Assembly (NCBI GenBank): GCA_028276145.1
Contig: JAPYWX010000096.1
Coordinates: 1 to 6,095 of the forward strand
Source of the DNA: Spirochaetota bacterium
Lineage (GTDB): Bacteria; Spirochaetota; Brevinematia; DTOW01
Length of the DNA stretch: 6,095 nucleotides
Reading direction: 5' to 3'
Both the position numbers and the translations under genes were made by a program. Positions 1 to 5,058 of the stretch are shown piece after piece (within the stretch, counting starts at the first letter, position 1; every line of letters begins with the position of its first letter). Under the pieces are notes generated by a model that ran no database searches, had not been told where the DNA came from, and was given only the letters and a program-made list of their open reading frames with translations.

Positions 1-703
1 CGGTAAAACAACAACACTCTACGCTGGAATAATGTATCTAAAACAATTTGAGAAGAAAATAATAACAGCTGAGGACCCTGTAGAGTACCAAATAAACGGC
101 GTAGAACAAATACAAGTTAATCCAGAAATAGGCTTCACATTTGCGCAAGCTCTTAGAGCATTCCTAAGACACGACCCAGACATAATAATGGTAGGTGAGA
201 TAAGAGACACAGAGACAGCAGAAATAGCAATAAGAGCAGCATTAACAGGACACCTTGTCCTTTCAACACTCCACACAAACGATGCCCCCTCAGCACTAAC
301 AAGGTTAGTTGACATGGGAATACCCCCTTATCTAGTTGCTTCAACTGTGAATTTCATAATAGCCCAAAGACTCGTTAGGAAACTCTGCGAATACTGCAAA
401 GGAGAGGCAAAAGTTGACCTGAGCATAGACCCAGAATTAAAAAAGTACTTCTCACCAAACGAAAAAGTATACATCCCAACGGGATGTAATAGATGTAATA
501 AAACAGGATTCAGTGGAAGAATACCCATATTTGAAATACTCGTAGTAAACGATGAAATAAAAAACGCTTTACTTAGAAATGCCTCATCGTTTGAACTTAA
601 GGAAATAGCCACAAAAAACGGAATGAAGACACTGAGAGAATCAGGATTCGAAAAAGTGAAAAAAGGACTAACTACAATTGAAGAAGTGTTAGGAGTAAGC
701 TAA
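1..703 (+). CDS. pilB: PilB/GspE-family secretion/type IV pilus assembly ATPase, C-terminal part (5' end outside window)
   Basis: Hexameric AAA-like ATPase on the cytoplasmic face that powers type IV pilus extension or type II secretion. The frame is open from base 2, so 233 residues are present and the N-terminal domains lie upstream. In order: the end of Walker A (GKTTTLY at 2-22); the Asp box TAEDPVEYQINGVEQIQVN; Walker B with DPDIIMVGEIRDTETAEIA; the His box TGHLVLSTLHTNDA; then a CxxC...CxxC zinc motif (cysteines at about 386-397 and 455-466) followed by TGFSGRIPIFEIL. The C-terminal tail KGLTTIEEVLGV is typical of the family. The Walker A lysine is at 5-7, so an ATG at 32 is internal and not the start. 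The zinc motif favours the assembly ATPases PilB/GspE over the retraction ATPase PilT. PilB and GspE cannot be separated from this fragment; the symbol is the best guess. The stop overlaps the next gene by one base. Confidence 0.95.
   Translation, partial: GKTTTLYAGIMYLKQFEKKIITAEDPVEYQINGVEQIQVNPEIGFTFAQALRAFLRHDPDIIMVGEIRDTETAEIAIRAALTGHLVLSTLHTNDAPSALTRLVDMGIPPYLVASTVNFIIAQRLVRKLCEYCKGEAKVDLSIDPELKKYFSPNEKVYIPTGCNRCNKTGFSGRIPIFEILVVNDEIKNALLRNASSFELKEIATKNGMKTLRESGFEKVKKGLTTIEEVLGVS
470..488. repeat. 8-bp inverted repeat inside pilB
   Basis: TACATCCC-AAC-GGGATGTA, a perfect stem with a 3-nt loop. It spans codons for the YIPTGC of the zinc motif, a segment conserved at protein level, so it may be coincidental. 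Confidence 0.5.
691..695 (+). promoter_or_regulatory. Shine-Dalgarno site for the gene at 703
   Basis: AGGAG lies 7 nt before the ATG at 703, inside the last codons of the ATPase gene. With the TAATG stop/start overlap it fixes the downstream start and implies translational coupling of the two genes. Confidence 0.8.
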
Positions 704-1839
704 TGTCAAAATTCCCTTCACACCAAACTTTCAAAAACAAAAAAACAAAACCCTTCCACGAAATAGAAAAACACATACCTAACCTGAACACTTCACCACT
801 CTACGAATACAACATACTACCAAAAAAAACAAAGGAAATTTACATCTACGATATACTAGAACAGAAATTCGCAGACTTCTACCTCAACAATGGTAAACTC
901 TTTTTAGGTTATACGGACAAATACATAACAAAAATGGCAAAAAACTACCTAAAACACACTATAAACTCATACCACAACGGCATATTCACATATAGACTTA
1001 CATCACTCCTAAAAAAGATAACCAACAAAACATTCAAGTACGTCTCAATAGGTAGAAACGATGAGGAAGTAGTACTAAAAATTCTTAACTCCTTGTACCC
1101 AGATGAAGTAATAACAAACAGTAATTATGTAAAATCACTCATAAAAACAAATTGGCAAAAACGAAGCCAAAAAAAAATATTCATAATAGAACCACACGAC
1201 GAAGTTTTTAATATCGACTACAAAATTCTATCTAACCTCTACAAAGTGAGAGTAAGAAAAATTAAAACCGCCCCAAGAACTACGAAGTACTTCGCTTCAC
1301 TTCCCCCCACCACTGGTGGGAATAAGAGAATCAAATATACTTTAATAAACAGCAATCTAGTCCAAAACAATGTTTTATTCAAAAATATCGTTATACTCTC
1401 ACTCTCAAGGATAGGAACAAGATTCAAGCATTTCTCTTTACTAAAACACCTCAAAGTAGACATTTTATTACTAGGCATAAGCAATGGTTACACTGCCGTG
1501 CTACACAACTACGAAAATCTAAGATTTTTTAACATAACTGAATTCGAAGCGATGTTATGCTATTACCACCTACTTAGAGAGGATTTCCTTATCTCTAAGA
1601 AGGAAAGAGAACTAAAGAAAAATGTAATTAAAGGGTTATCAAAGTTCTACAAACTCGGTATAATAAAAAAATTATCACCATACGGTGCTCTGATAGAGCA
1701 CCCCAAGTTTTTTAATGAATACCTCATTAAAGAAGGTATACTTTCTAGAGGTAATGTACTATATTTCTCTTTCTCACACAATATAAACGATTTCTTGAGG
1801 TTAAAAAGAAAGCTAAACTCACTCTTTTTTGGATATTAA
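703..1839 (+). CDS. Degenerate class III aminotransferase-like protein (probable pseudoenzyme) coupled to pilB
   Basis: A 378-aa basic, Lys/Asn-rich protein with no signal peptide or membrane segment. Read by eye, it follows the glutamate-1-semialdehyde aminotransferase (GSAM)/class III plan. Residues 46-70 (IYIYDILEQKFADFYLNNGK onward to LGY) match the DxDGxxYIDxxxxxGxxxLGH region. Residues 112-127 sit where the SGTEA phosphate loop should be but read SIGRNDEE. Residues 229-268 match the DEVxTGFR...PDxxxLGKxxGGG region but read ILSLSRIGTRF...VDILLLGISNGYTAV. Residues 335-371 match the GSAM C-terminus (EGxxxxP...FxSxxHxxxDI), with EGILSRGNVLYFSFSHNIND. The Asp that holds the PLP ring (DEV) is replaced by SLS (233-235), and the Schiff-base Lys by Ile259. 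The frame is intact with a good ribosome site, so this is a kept protein without the expected catalysis rather than a broken gene. Its length is slightly under GSAM (about 425). Position suggests a role with the ATPase; this is inference. Confidence 0.6.
   Translation: MSKFPSHQTFKNKKTKPFHEIEKHIPNLNTSPLYEYNILPKKTKEIYIYDILEQKFADFYLNNGKLFLGYTDKYITKMAKNYLKHTINSYHNGIFTYRLTSLLKKITNKTFKYVSIGRNDEEVVLKILNSLYPDEVITNSNYVKSLIKTNWQKRSQKKIFIIEPHDEVFNIDYKILSNLYKVRVRKIKTAPRTTKYFASLPPTTGGNKRIKYTLINSNLVQNNVLFKNIVILSLSRIGTRFKHFSLLKHLKVDILLLGISNGYTAVLHNYENLRFFNITEFEAMLCYYHLLREDFLISKKERELKKNVIKGLSKFYKLGIIKKLSPYGALIEHPKFFNEYLIKEGILSRGNVLYFSFSHNINDFLRLKRKLNSLFFGY
1283..1320. repeat. Two adjacent palindromes inside the pseudoenzyme gene
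   Basis: CGAAGTACTTCG (1283-1294) is a perfect 12-nt palindrome. CCCACC-ACT-GGTGGG (1306-1320) is a 6-bp stem with a 3-nt loop in an unusually C/G-rich patch for this AT-rich gene. They encode the stretch TTKYFASLPPTTGG (193-206), which has no clear counterpart in the aminotransferase pattern. Confidence 0.55.
1573..1599. repeat. 8-bp inverted repeat inside the pseudoenzyme gene, like the intergenic GA-rich hairpin
   Basis: CTTAGAGA (1573-1580) and TCTCTAAG (1592-1599) around an 11-nt loop that begins GGATTTCC. Arms and loop resemble the hairpin at 3485-3505 (TAGAGAG, loop ATTTCGC, CTCTCTA). Confidence 0.5.
1684..1702. repeat. 8-bp inverted repeat inside the pseudoenzyme gene sharing the array arms
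   Basis: GGTGCTCT-GAT-AGAGCACC, a perfect stem with a 3-nt loop. It contains the GTGCT and AGCAC arms of array units 3-7 and encodes GALIEHP (328-334) near the C-terminal aminotransferase-like segment. The reading frame is not disturbed. Confidence 0.6.
1803..1829. terminator. Possible weak bidirectional terminator at the convergent gene ends
   Basis: AAAAAGA (1803-1809) can pair with TCTTTTT (1823-1829) around a 13-nt loop. Read from either strand, an A-rich arm is followed by a T-rich arm, and a T6 run ends the + strand copy. The stem is almost all A-T and lies inside both reading frames, so it may be chance. No better terminator is visible between the two converging genes. Confidence 0.2.
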
Positions 1840-3300
1840 TTCCTGAACCCAATCCATAGTTGTCTGCATTCCCTGAGCTATCACCAAAGCCATTATGAAA
1901 TAAGACTGCAACAAGAAAACCGACCAGAACGCAACACTTCTAGCAACAGGCTCTCCTTGAATGAATAAAGAGAAAAGCAGAAGGAAGGTAAACCAAATAA
2001 AAACCAAGGAAACAGAAAAGTTTATGTCCTTCTTAAACAACCCAATGAATCCCGGTATAAGTAACAGGTAAAGAAGTATATGGAACTGAGAAAGATGAAG
2101 CTTTATCATTTCCCAAAGCTGTAAGAAAGAGTAGTAAACAGGAACCCCTCCAAGTGCTCCATACTGTTTTCTCAAAATATGTGTCCACAAAACATCAAGT
2201 GACCTTATTTCACCCCAAGTAAGTACCCTTATTTCAGCTTCAGGCATATTGTATATAGCTATACTTCTTATGAGAAGGTAACCGTAGAAAACAAATATAG
2301 GTAGCAAGAAGAAAACTAGAGCCCAAAACGAAACTCTCATAAGGTCCTTTATCCATACATCTTCGTCCCTCTCGGGATAAAGCCACCAAACAATACCAGC
2401 GAAAGAAATCGGCAAAAATGGTATCAAAGTTATTGTTATCGCTTCCGTCATATTCAATGGTCTTCTCGGTGCCCACCCCATAAAATAGAAAACAACTATA
2501 GCAATAAGCAAAGATAACAAGAAACCAATTATTACACCACCCTTGGCAGTCAAGAGGTCACCCCACGAGAATTTGACTTTGCCATAAAGAGCAGAAAAGA
2601 TTAAAACAACAACTATAACACTTATAGGTATTATGTACCCAGCTGAAAGGTGGTGATCAGTCAAACTCAGCCCCATAAGGAAAAACAGAAGAACCAAATA
2701 CCTAGTACCTAAATAAGGTTTATTATAGTGATAATATCCGAAAGCTACATCCTCATACCAAAGAATCAACGCTATAAGTACTAAGCCATTCAACAAGCTA
2801 TTGAGTGAGTAAACTTCGCCTATTATGGATTGGTTCCAAAGAAGATTTGAAAAACCAAGCATCAGAGAAGCTAAAATAGCAGGAACGTATATCTTTAAAT
2901 CCCATCCTTCCCTGTCTCTAACAATCGTAGGCTTCCTGACAATACCAAGAATTTTGAGAGCAAACATGAAGAAAACGAAAACAGTGAAAGCACCAGCAAA
3001 CGCTGACATCAAATTAACTCTATAAGCTACATTACCAAAAGGTAGATAAGAAAAGAACTTGCCAAGTATCGCAAAAAGTGGATATCCTGAGGGATGCGGT
3101 GCACCCAAAGCATAGGTCGTTGTGGCTAATTCACCATGGTCACCAGCAGCAACAGAAGGTGTCAAAGTGATAATGTAATTAATAAAAATAACAAGAAATA
3201 CCAAAAAACCTATAAAGAAGTCCCTAGCTCTATAAGTATACGGTTCATAAGATTCATAAAACTCCTTAGGTATAAAAGGATTCTGAACATTTGAAGCCAT
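1819..3300 (-). CDS. DUF2723 (GT117-type) polytopic membrane glycosyltransferase
   Basis: A 493-aa membrane protein of the DUF2723 family. These are GT-C-fold relatives of protein O-mannosyltransferases that move a sugar from a lipid carrier onto an acceptor outside the inner membrane. After a charged N-terminus, the first membrane helix (about 28-48) leads into an outer loop with LTPSVAAGDHGEL, where Asp54 and Glu57 are the likely catalytic acids, then LGAPHPSGYPLFAILGKFFS and VAYRVNLMSAFAGA, all hallmarks of the family. Further family segments are WNQSIIGEVYSLNSL (155-169), GLSLTDHHLSAG (210-221) and, late, RSIAIYN...HILRKQYG. About ten hydrophobic spans are visible. Many relatives are longer and carry a soluble C-terminal part; this one ends soon after the last helix. 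ATG at 3300 is the only ATG before an upstream in-frame stop at 3331-3333. The ribosome site is weak (a G run 5 nt upstream). Donor and acceptor are unknown. The 3' end overlaps the converging gene by 21 bp. Confidence 0.85.
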   Translation of the reverse strand: MASNVQNPFIPKEFYESYEPYTYRARDFFIGFLVFLVIFINYIITLTPSVAAGDHGELATTTYALGAPHPSGYPLFAILGKFFSYLPFGNVAYRVNLMSAFAGAFTVFVFFMFALKILGIVRKPTIVRDREGWDLKIYVPAILASLMLGFSNLLWNQSIIGEVYSLNSLLNGLVLIALILWYEDVAFGYYHYNKPYLGTRYLVLLFFLMGLSLTDHHLSAGYIIPISVIVVVLIFSALYGKVKFSWGDLLTAKGGVIIGFLLSLLIAIVVFYFMGWAPRRPLNMTEAITITLIPFLPISFAGIVWWLYPERDEDVWIKDLMRVSFWALVFFLLPIFVFYGYLLIRSIAIYNMPEAEIRVLTWGEIRSLDVLWTHILRKQYGALGGVPVYYSFLQLWEMIKLHLSQFHILLYLLLIPGFIGLFKKDINFSVSLVFIWFTFLLLFSLFIQGEPVARSVAFWSVFLLQSYFIMALVIAQGMQTTMDWVQELISKKE

Positions 3301-3324
3301 CTTCGCCCCCAGACTTAATTTCTC

Positions 3325-3353
3325 ATTATACTAAAAATCCTTAGACAACAAAA
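3325..3353 (-). promoter_or_regulatory. Likely promoter of the DUF2723 glycosyltransferase gene
   Basis: On the minus strand a perfect TATAAT -10 (3325-3330) lies 24 bases upstream of the ATG, giving a leader of roughly 18 nt. The -35 is poor: TTTTGT at 17-nt spacing (3348-3353), or TTGTTG at 15. A strong -10 with a weak -35 leaves room for an activator. Predicted by eye only. Confidence 0.5.
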
Positions 3354-3380
3354 TCAAATAAAATTCTGTTGAAAAATTAA

Positions 3381-3427
3381 CAGGCTATTGCCTGTGTCAG
3401 GCTATGCCTGTGTCAGGCTATTGCCTG
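3381..3427. repeat. Three tandem CAGGC/GCCTG hairpins
   Basis: Three inverted repeats with identical 5-nt arms: CAGGC-TATT-GCCTG (3381-3394), CAGGC-TAT-GCCTG (3398-3410) and CAGGC-TATT-GCCTG (3414-3427). Each pair is separated by TGT, so the period is 17 then 16 nt. They lie upstream of the predicted -35 of the glycosyltransferase gene. The core AGGCTAT...GCCT is shared with the palindrome at 3687-3710. Confidence 0.9.
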
Positions 3428-3428
3428 T

Positions 3429-3449
3429 TTCTTAATCTAAAATTAAGAA
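3429..3449. repeat. A/T-rich 8-bp inverted repeat
   Basis: TTCTTAAT (3429-3436) and ATTAAGAA (3442-3449) are perfect reverse complements around CTAAA. It directly follows the last CAGGC hairpin. The stem is weak, and chance is possible in AT-rich DNA. Confidence 0.5.
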
Positions 3450-3484
3450 TGTTCTATGAAGCACCCACATGCCCCAATTACTTA

Positions 3485-3505
3485 TAGAGAGATTTCGCCT
3501 CTCTA
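3485..3505. repeat. GA-rich hairpin TAGAGAG/CTCTCTA
   Basis: TAGAGAG (3485-3491) pairs with CTCTCTA (3499-3505) around a 7-nt loop. A second copy of the right arm with one extra base, CCTCTCTA, occurs at 3637-3644, just after the palindrome array, so the left arm could pair locally or across the whole array. Confidence 0.7.
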
Positions 3506-3527
3506 CATTCTCCAAATTAATAAGAAA

Positions 3528-3637
3528 GTGCCTTAGGCACAAGTGTCTTAGACACAAGTGCTACTCAGCACAAGTGCTATTTAGCACAAGTGCTATTTAG
3601 CACAATGTGCTACTAAGCACAACGTGCTGTTAAGCAC
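3528..3637. repeat. Tandem array of seven 13-14-nt palindromes with covarying arms
   Basis: Seven consecutive inverted repeats: GTGCC-TTA-GGCAC (3528-3540), GTGTC-TTA-GACAC (3543-3555), GTGCT-ACTC-AGCAC (3558-3571), GTGCT-ATTT-AGCAC twice (3574-3587 and 3590-3603; TA/TA extends these stems to 6 bp), GTGCT-ACTA-AGCAC (3607-3620) and GTGCT-GTTA-AGCAC (3624-3637). Spacers are AA four times, then AAT and AAC, so start-to-start distances are 15, 15, 16, 16, 17, 17. Arm positions 4 and 5 change between units (CC, TC, CT), and the opposite arm always carries the matching change. Neighbouring arms (CAC-AA-GTG) can also pair across the spacer. I do not recognise the element family. Confidence 0.95.
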
Positions 3638-3686
3638 CTCTCTAAAGTGTAATTTGAATAGCAAATGTAAAAGTGTCTTATTGAAT

Positions 3687-3710
3687 TAGTGGAGGCTATA
3701 GCCTCCACTA
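3687..3710 (-). terminator. 24-nt perfect palindrome just after the decarboxylase stop
   Basis: TAGTGGAGGCTA (3687-3698) is followed directly by its reverse complement TAGCCTCCACTA (3699-3710), six bases beyond the decarboxylase stop codon. As RNA it would fold into a GC-rich stem of about ten pairs, so a role in ending or protecting the decarboxylase transcript is plausible. No T-run follows on the minus strand, so it is not a classical intrinsic terminator. Confidence 0.5.
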
Positions 3711-3716
3711 GAATAG

Positions 3717-4901
3717 TTAAACCAATATAGTTGTTGGAATTCTGTAGCCATTGAACGGAGCAGCGTATACTGAAGTATAGGCACCTGCAGAGAGTATATA
3801 AACAAAATCTCCTATTTCAGGCTCAGGCAATAGAACATCCTTAGCTACAATATCAGTGCCATCACATGAAGGACCACCTATATTCCAAACTTTTGCCCTT
3901 CTTCTAGAGTTCGTCTTGAATGTATAATTTATTCCTCCTATGACCTCCATCATACCGTTGAAAACACCAACATCAATGTACAGCCAATTTTTACCTTCCC
4001 TAACTGCTTTACCTATAACCCTAGAAACCATTATTCCAGCCTCTCCGATAATTCTTCTACCCGGCTCCATCTGAAGTATCATGTTACCACTATTATCAAA
4101 CTCATTTAGCTTACTGTAAATTTTAGTCTTAAACTGATTGATATCTCTTACCTTATCAGTGTAATCTATTGGGAAACCACCACCTATGTTCAAAAGGTAC
4201 ATATCAATTTTGCACTTTGCTTTAGCAAAGTCAAATATTCTCTTAGCTATATCCAAAGCATAGACAAAGCTATCAGGTGAATTATTCTGAGAACCCGCAT
4301 GAAATGTTAGCCCAACTATGTTTACCTTTTTCCTAACGGCGTAATCTATAAGCTCCTTCGCTTCCTCTTCGTTAAGCCCAAACTTTCCACTCAATGGCCA
4401 AGAACTTTCTTTGTTTTCTATCTCAAGCCTTATATATACCTTAGCATTAGGAAAGGCAAATTTTATTTTCTCAATCTCATCTTTTGAGTCGGCACAGAGA
4501 TAATTTATCCCAACTTGCCTACAAACCTCTATGAAGTCCAGGGGTTTTATGGGGTTACTCGTTATCATTCTACTACCGCTTACACCCAATTCAACGAGCT
4601 TAATAACCTCGGCTATGGACGCAACCTCAAAATTAGCCCCCAAACTCGCCAAAAGCTCAAGCACTGAAAGATTATCATTAGCCTTCACGGCATAGTGAAC
4701 CTTGAAGTCTGGGAAGTACTTAACCAACTCGTAATACCTCTTTCTGACTGTCAAAGAATCAATGACTAACAAAGGTGTTTTGTGCTCATAAACGAGATAA
4801 TCAATCTTGCTTTTAAGCCTAGCAAAAACCTTTTCGGGGAAAAGGAAATCAGCCCTACTAGCAGCAAAATCCTTAAGCCGTATAGATGGCAACTCTTCCA
4901 T
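3717..4901 (-). CDS. Fold-type-III PLP-dependent decarboxylase, ornithine decarboxylase type
   Basis: A 394-aa cytoplasmic enzyme of the alanine-racemase-fold amino acid decarboxylases. It most likely turns ornithine into putrescine for polyamine synthesis. All main motifs are present: PLP lysine Lys73 in VHYAVKAND; GLTFHAGSQ (197-205, His201); LNIGGGFP (237-244); MEPGRRIIGEAG (278-289), which binds the PLP phosphate; the active-site GGPSCDGTD (342-350, Cys346); and GAYTSVYAAPFNGY (373-386), with Tyr375 and the ODC-type FNG end. CDG and FNG favour ornithine or lysine decarboxylase over diaminopimelate decarboxylase (LysA), but substrate cannot be fixed from sequence. The stretch YIDVGVFNG (308-316) has Val where mouse ODC has the substrate-contacting Asp332. 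E. coli SpeC is an unrelated fold, so no symbol is given. ATG at 4901 is the first start after an in-frame stop at 4908-4910. It is divergent from the TPR gene and has its own promoter. Confidence 0.88.
   Translation of the reverse strand: MEELPSIRLKDFAASRADFLFPEKVFARLKSKIDYLVYEHKTPLLVIDSLTVRKRYYELVKYFPDFKVHYAVKANDNLSVLELLASLGANFEVASIAEVIKLVELGVSGSRMITSNPIKPLDFIEVCRQVGINYLCADSKDEIEKIKFAFPNAKVYIRLEIENKESSWPLSGKFGLNEEEAKELIDYAVRKKVNIVGLTFHAGSQNNSPDSFVYALDIAKRIFDFAKAKCKIDMYLLNIGGGFPIDYTDKVRDINQFKTKIYSKLNEFDNSGNMILQMEPGRRIIGEAGIMVSRVIGKAVREGKNWLYIDVGVFNGMMEVIGGINYTFKTNSRRRAKVWNIGGPSCDGTDIVAKDVLLPEPEIGDFVYILSAGAYTSVYAAPFNGYRIPTTILV
4214..4231. repeat. 8-bp inverted repeat inside the decarboxylase gene
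   Basis: ACTTTGCT (4214-4221), two bases, AGCAAAGT (4224-4231). It lies within codons for FDFAKAKCK. The core GCTTTAGC resembles the GCTATTTAGC of array units 4 and 5. Confidence 0.6.
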
Positions 4902-4913
4902 CTCTTCTTAAAA

Positions 4914-4920
4914 CCCTCCT
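4914..4920 (-). promoter_or_regulatory. Ribosome binding site of the decarboxylase gene, long spacing
   Basis: On the minus strand AGGAGGG lies 12 nt before the ATG, longer than the usual 5-9. An A/G-rich AAGAAGAG sits closer to the start and may contribute. A stop codon lies between the site and the ATG in frame, so no earlier start is possible. Confidence 0.6.
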
Positions 4921-4935
4921 AAAATTTTTTGCTAA

Positions 4936-4964
4936 AGTATAATAACATCACAAACGATTTTCAA
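4936..4964 (-). promoter_or_regulatory. Sigma70-type promoter of the decarboxylase gene
   Basis: On the minus strand TTGAAA (4959-4964), a 17-nt spacer, then TATACT (4936-4941). The expected start of transcription is near 4929, giving a leader of about 28 nt that contains the AGGAGGG site. Good consensus and ideal spacing. Confidence 0.75.
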
Positions 4965-4986
4965 GTTTTGTAAATTTTTTGTTTGA

Positions 4987-5001
4987 AGAGCCTAAGGCTC
5001 T
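4987..5001. repeat. Inverted repeat between two divergent promoters (operator or orphan terminator hairpin)
   Basis: AGAGCC-TAA-GGCTCT, followed on the + strand by CTTTTT. The shape is that of an intrinsic terminator, but no + strand gene ends here. It lies between the divergent -35 boxes (4959-4964 and 5018-5023), so it could be a shared operator, an insulator between the promoters, or one more member of the palindrome family. Its core GCCTAAGGC is the reverse complement of the GCCTTAGGC in array unit 1. Confidence 0.6.
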
Positions 5002-5017
5002 CTTTTTATTAATGAGA

Positions 5018-5046
5018 TTGAAAACACCTCACAAAATTCTTAATAT
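5018..5046 (+). promoter_or_regulatory. Sigma70-type promoter of the TPR gene
   Basis: TTGAAA (5018-5023), a 17-nt spacer, then TAATAT (5041-5046). Expected transcription start is near 5052-5054, only about 5-7 nt before the ATG at 5059, and no Shine-Dalgarno sequence lies between. The transcript should be nearly leaderless. Confidence 0.7.
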
Positions 5047-5058
5047 TTCTAAACGATT

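Larger units (their letters stand above)
3301..3716. other. 416-bp gene-free region packed with short inverted repeats
   Basis: No coding sequence is visible here on either strand. From left to right it holds the glycosyltransferase promoter, three CAGGC hairpins (3381-3427), an A/T-rich hairpin (3429-3449), a GA-rich hairpin (3485-3505), a seven-unit palindrome array (3528-3637), a degenerate half-unit AAGTGTCTTA (3671-3680, identical to 3541-3550), and a 24-nt perfect palindrome (3687-3710). Only about 3451-3480 and 3506-3527 seem free of such elements. It lies between two minus-strand genes, so it is probably the 3' untranslated region of the decarboxylase mRNA plus the upstream region of the glycosyltransferase gene. 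Confidence 0.85.

Noticed and set aside
703..1839. Pseudogene of a class III aminotransferase
   Set aside because: The frame is uninterrupted for 378 codons with a good ribosome site and coupling to pilB, and codon use matches the + strand neighbours. Loss of catalytic residues alone is better read as a pseudoenzyme.
3528..3637. CRISPR array
   Set aside because: Period is 15-17 nt with 2-3-nt spacers, there are no unique spacers of 25-40 nt, and no cas gene is near.
3381..3710. Integron attC sites or an insertion sequence remnant
   Set aside because: No integrase or transposase fragment, no RYYYAAC/GTTRRRY core sites, no flanking target duplication; the units are far too short.
3717..4901. 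Diaminopimelate decarboxylase (lysA)
   Set aside because: The GPSCDGTD and FNGY motifs are of ornithine decarboxylase type; LysA usually has a CESGD-type motif and a longer C-terminal part.
4987..5010. Ordinary intrinsic terminator
   Set aside because: The hairpin plus T5 fits, but no + strand gene ends upstream; the decarboxylase there runs on the opposite strand. Kept as an inverted repeat of uncertain role.
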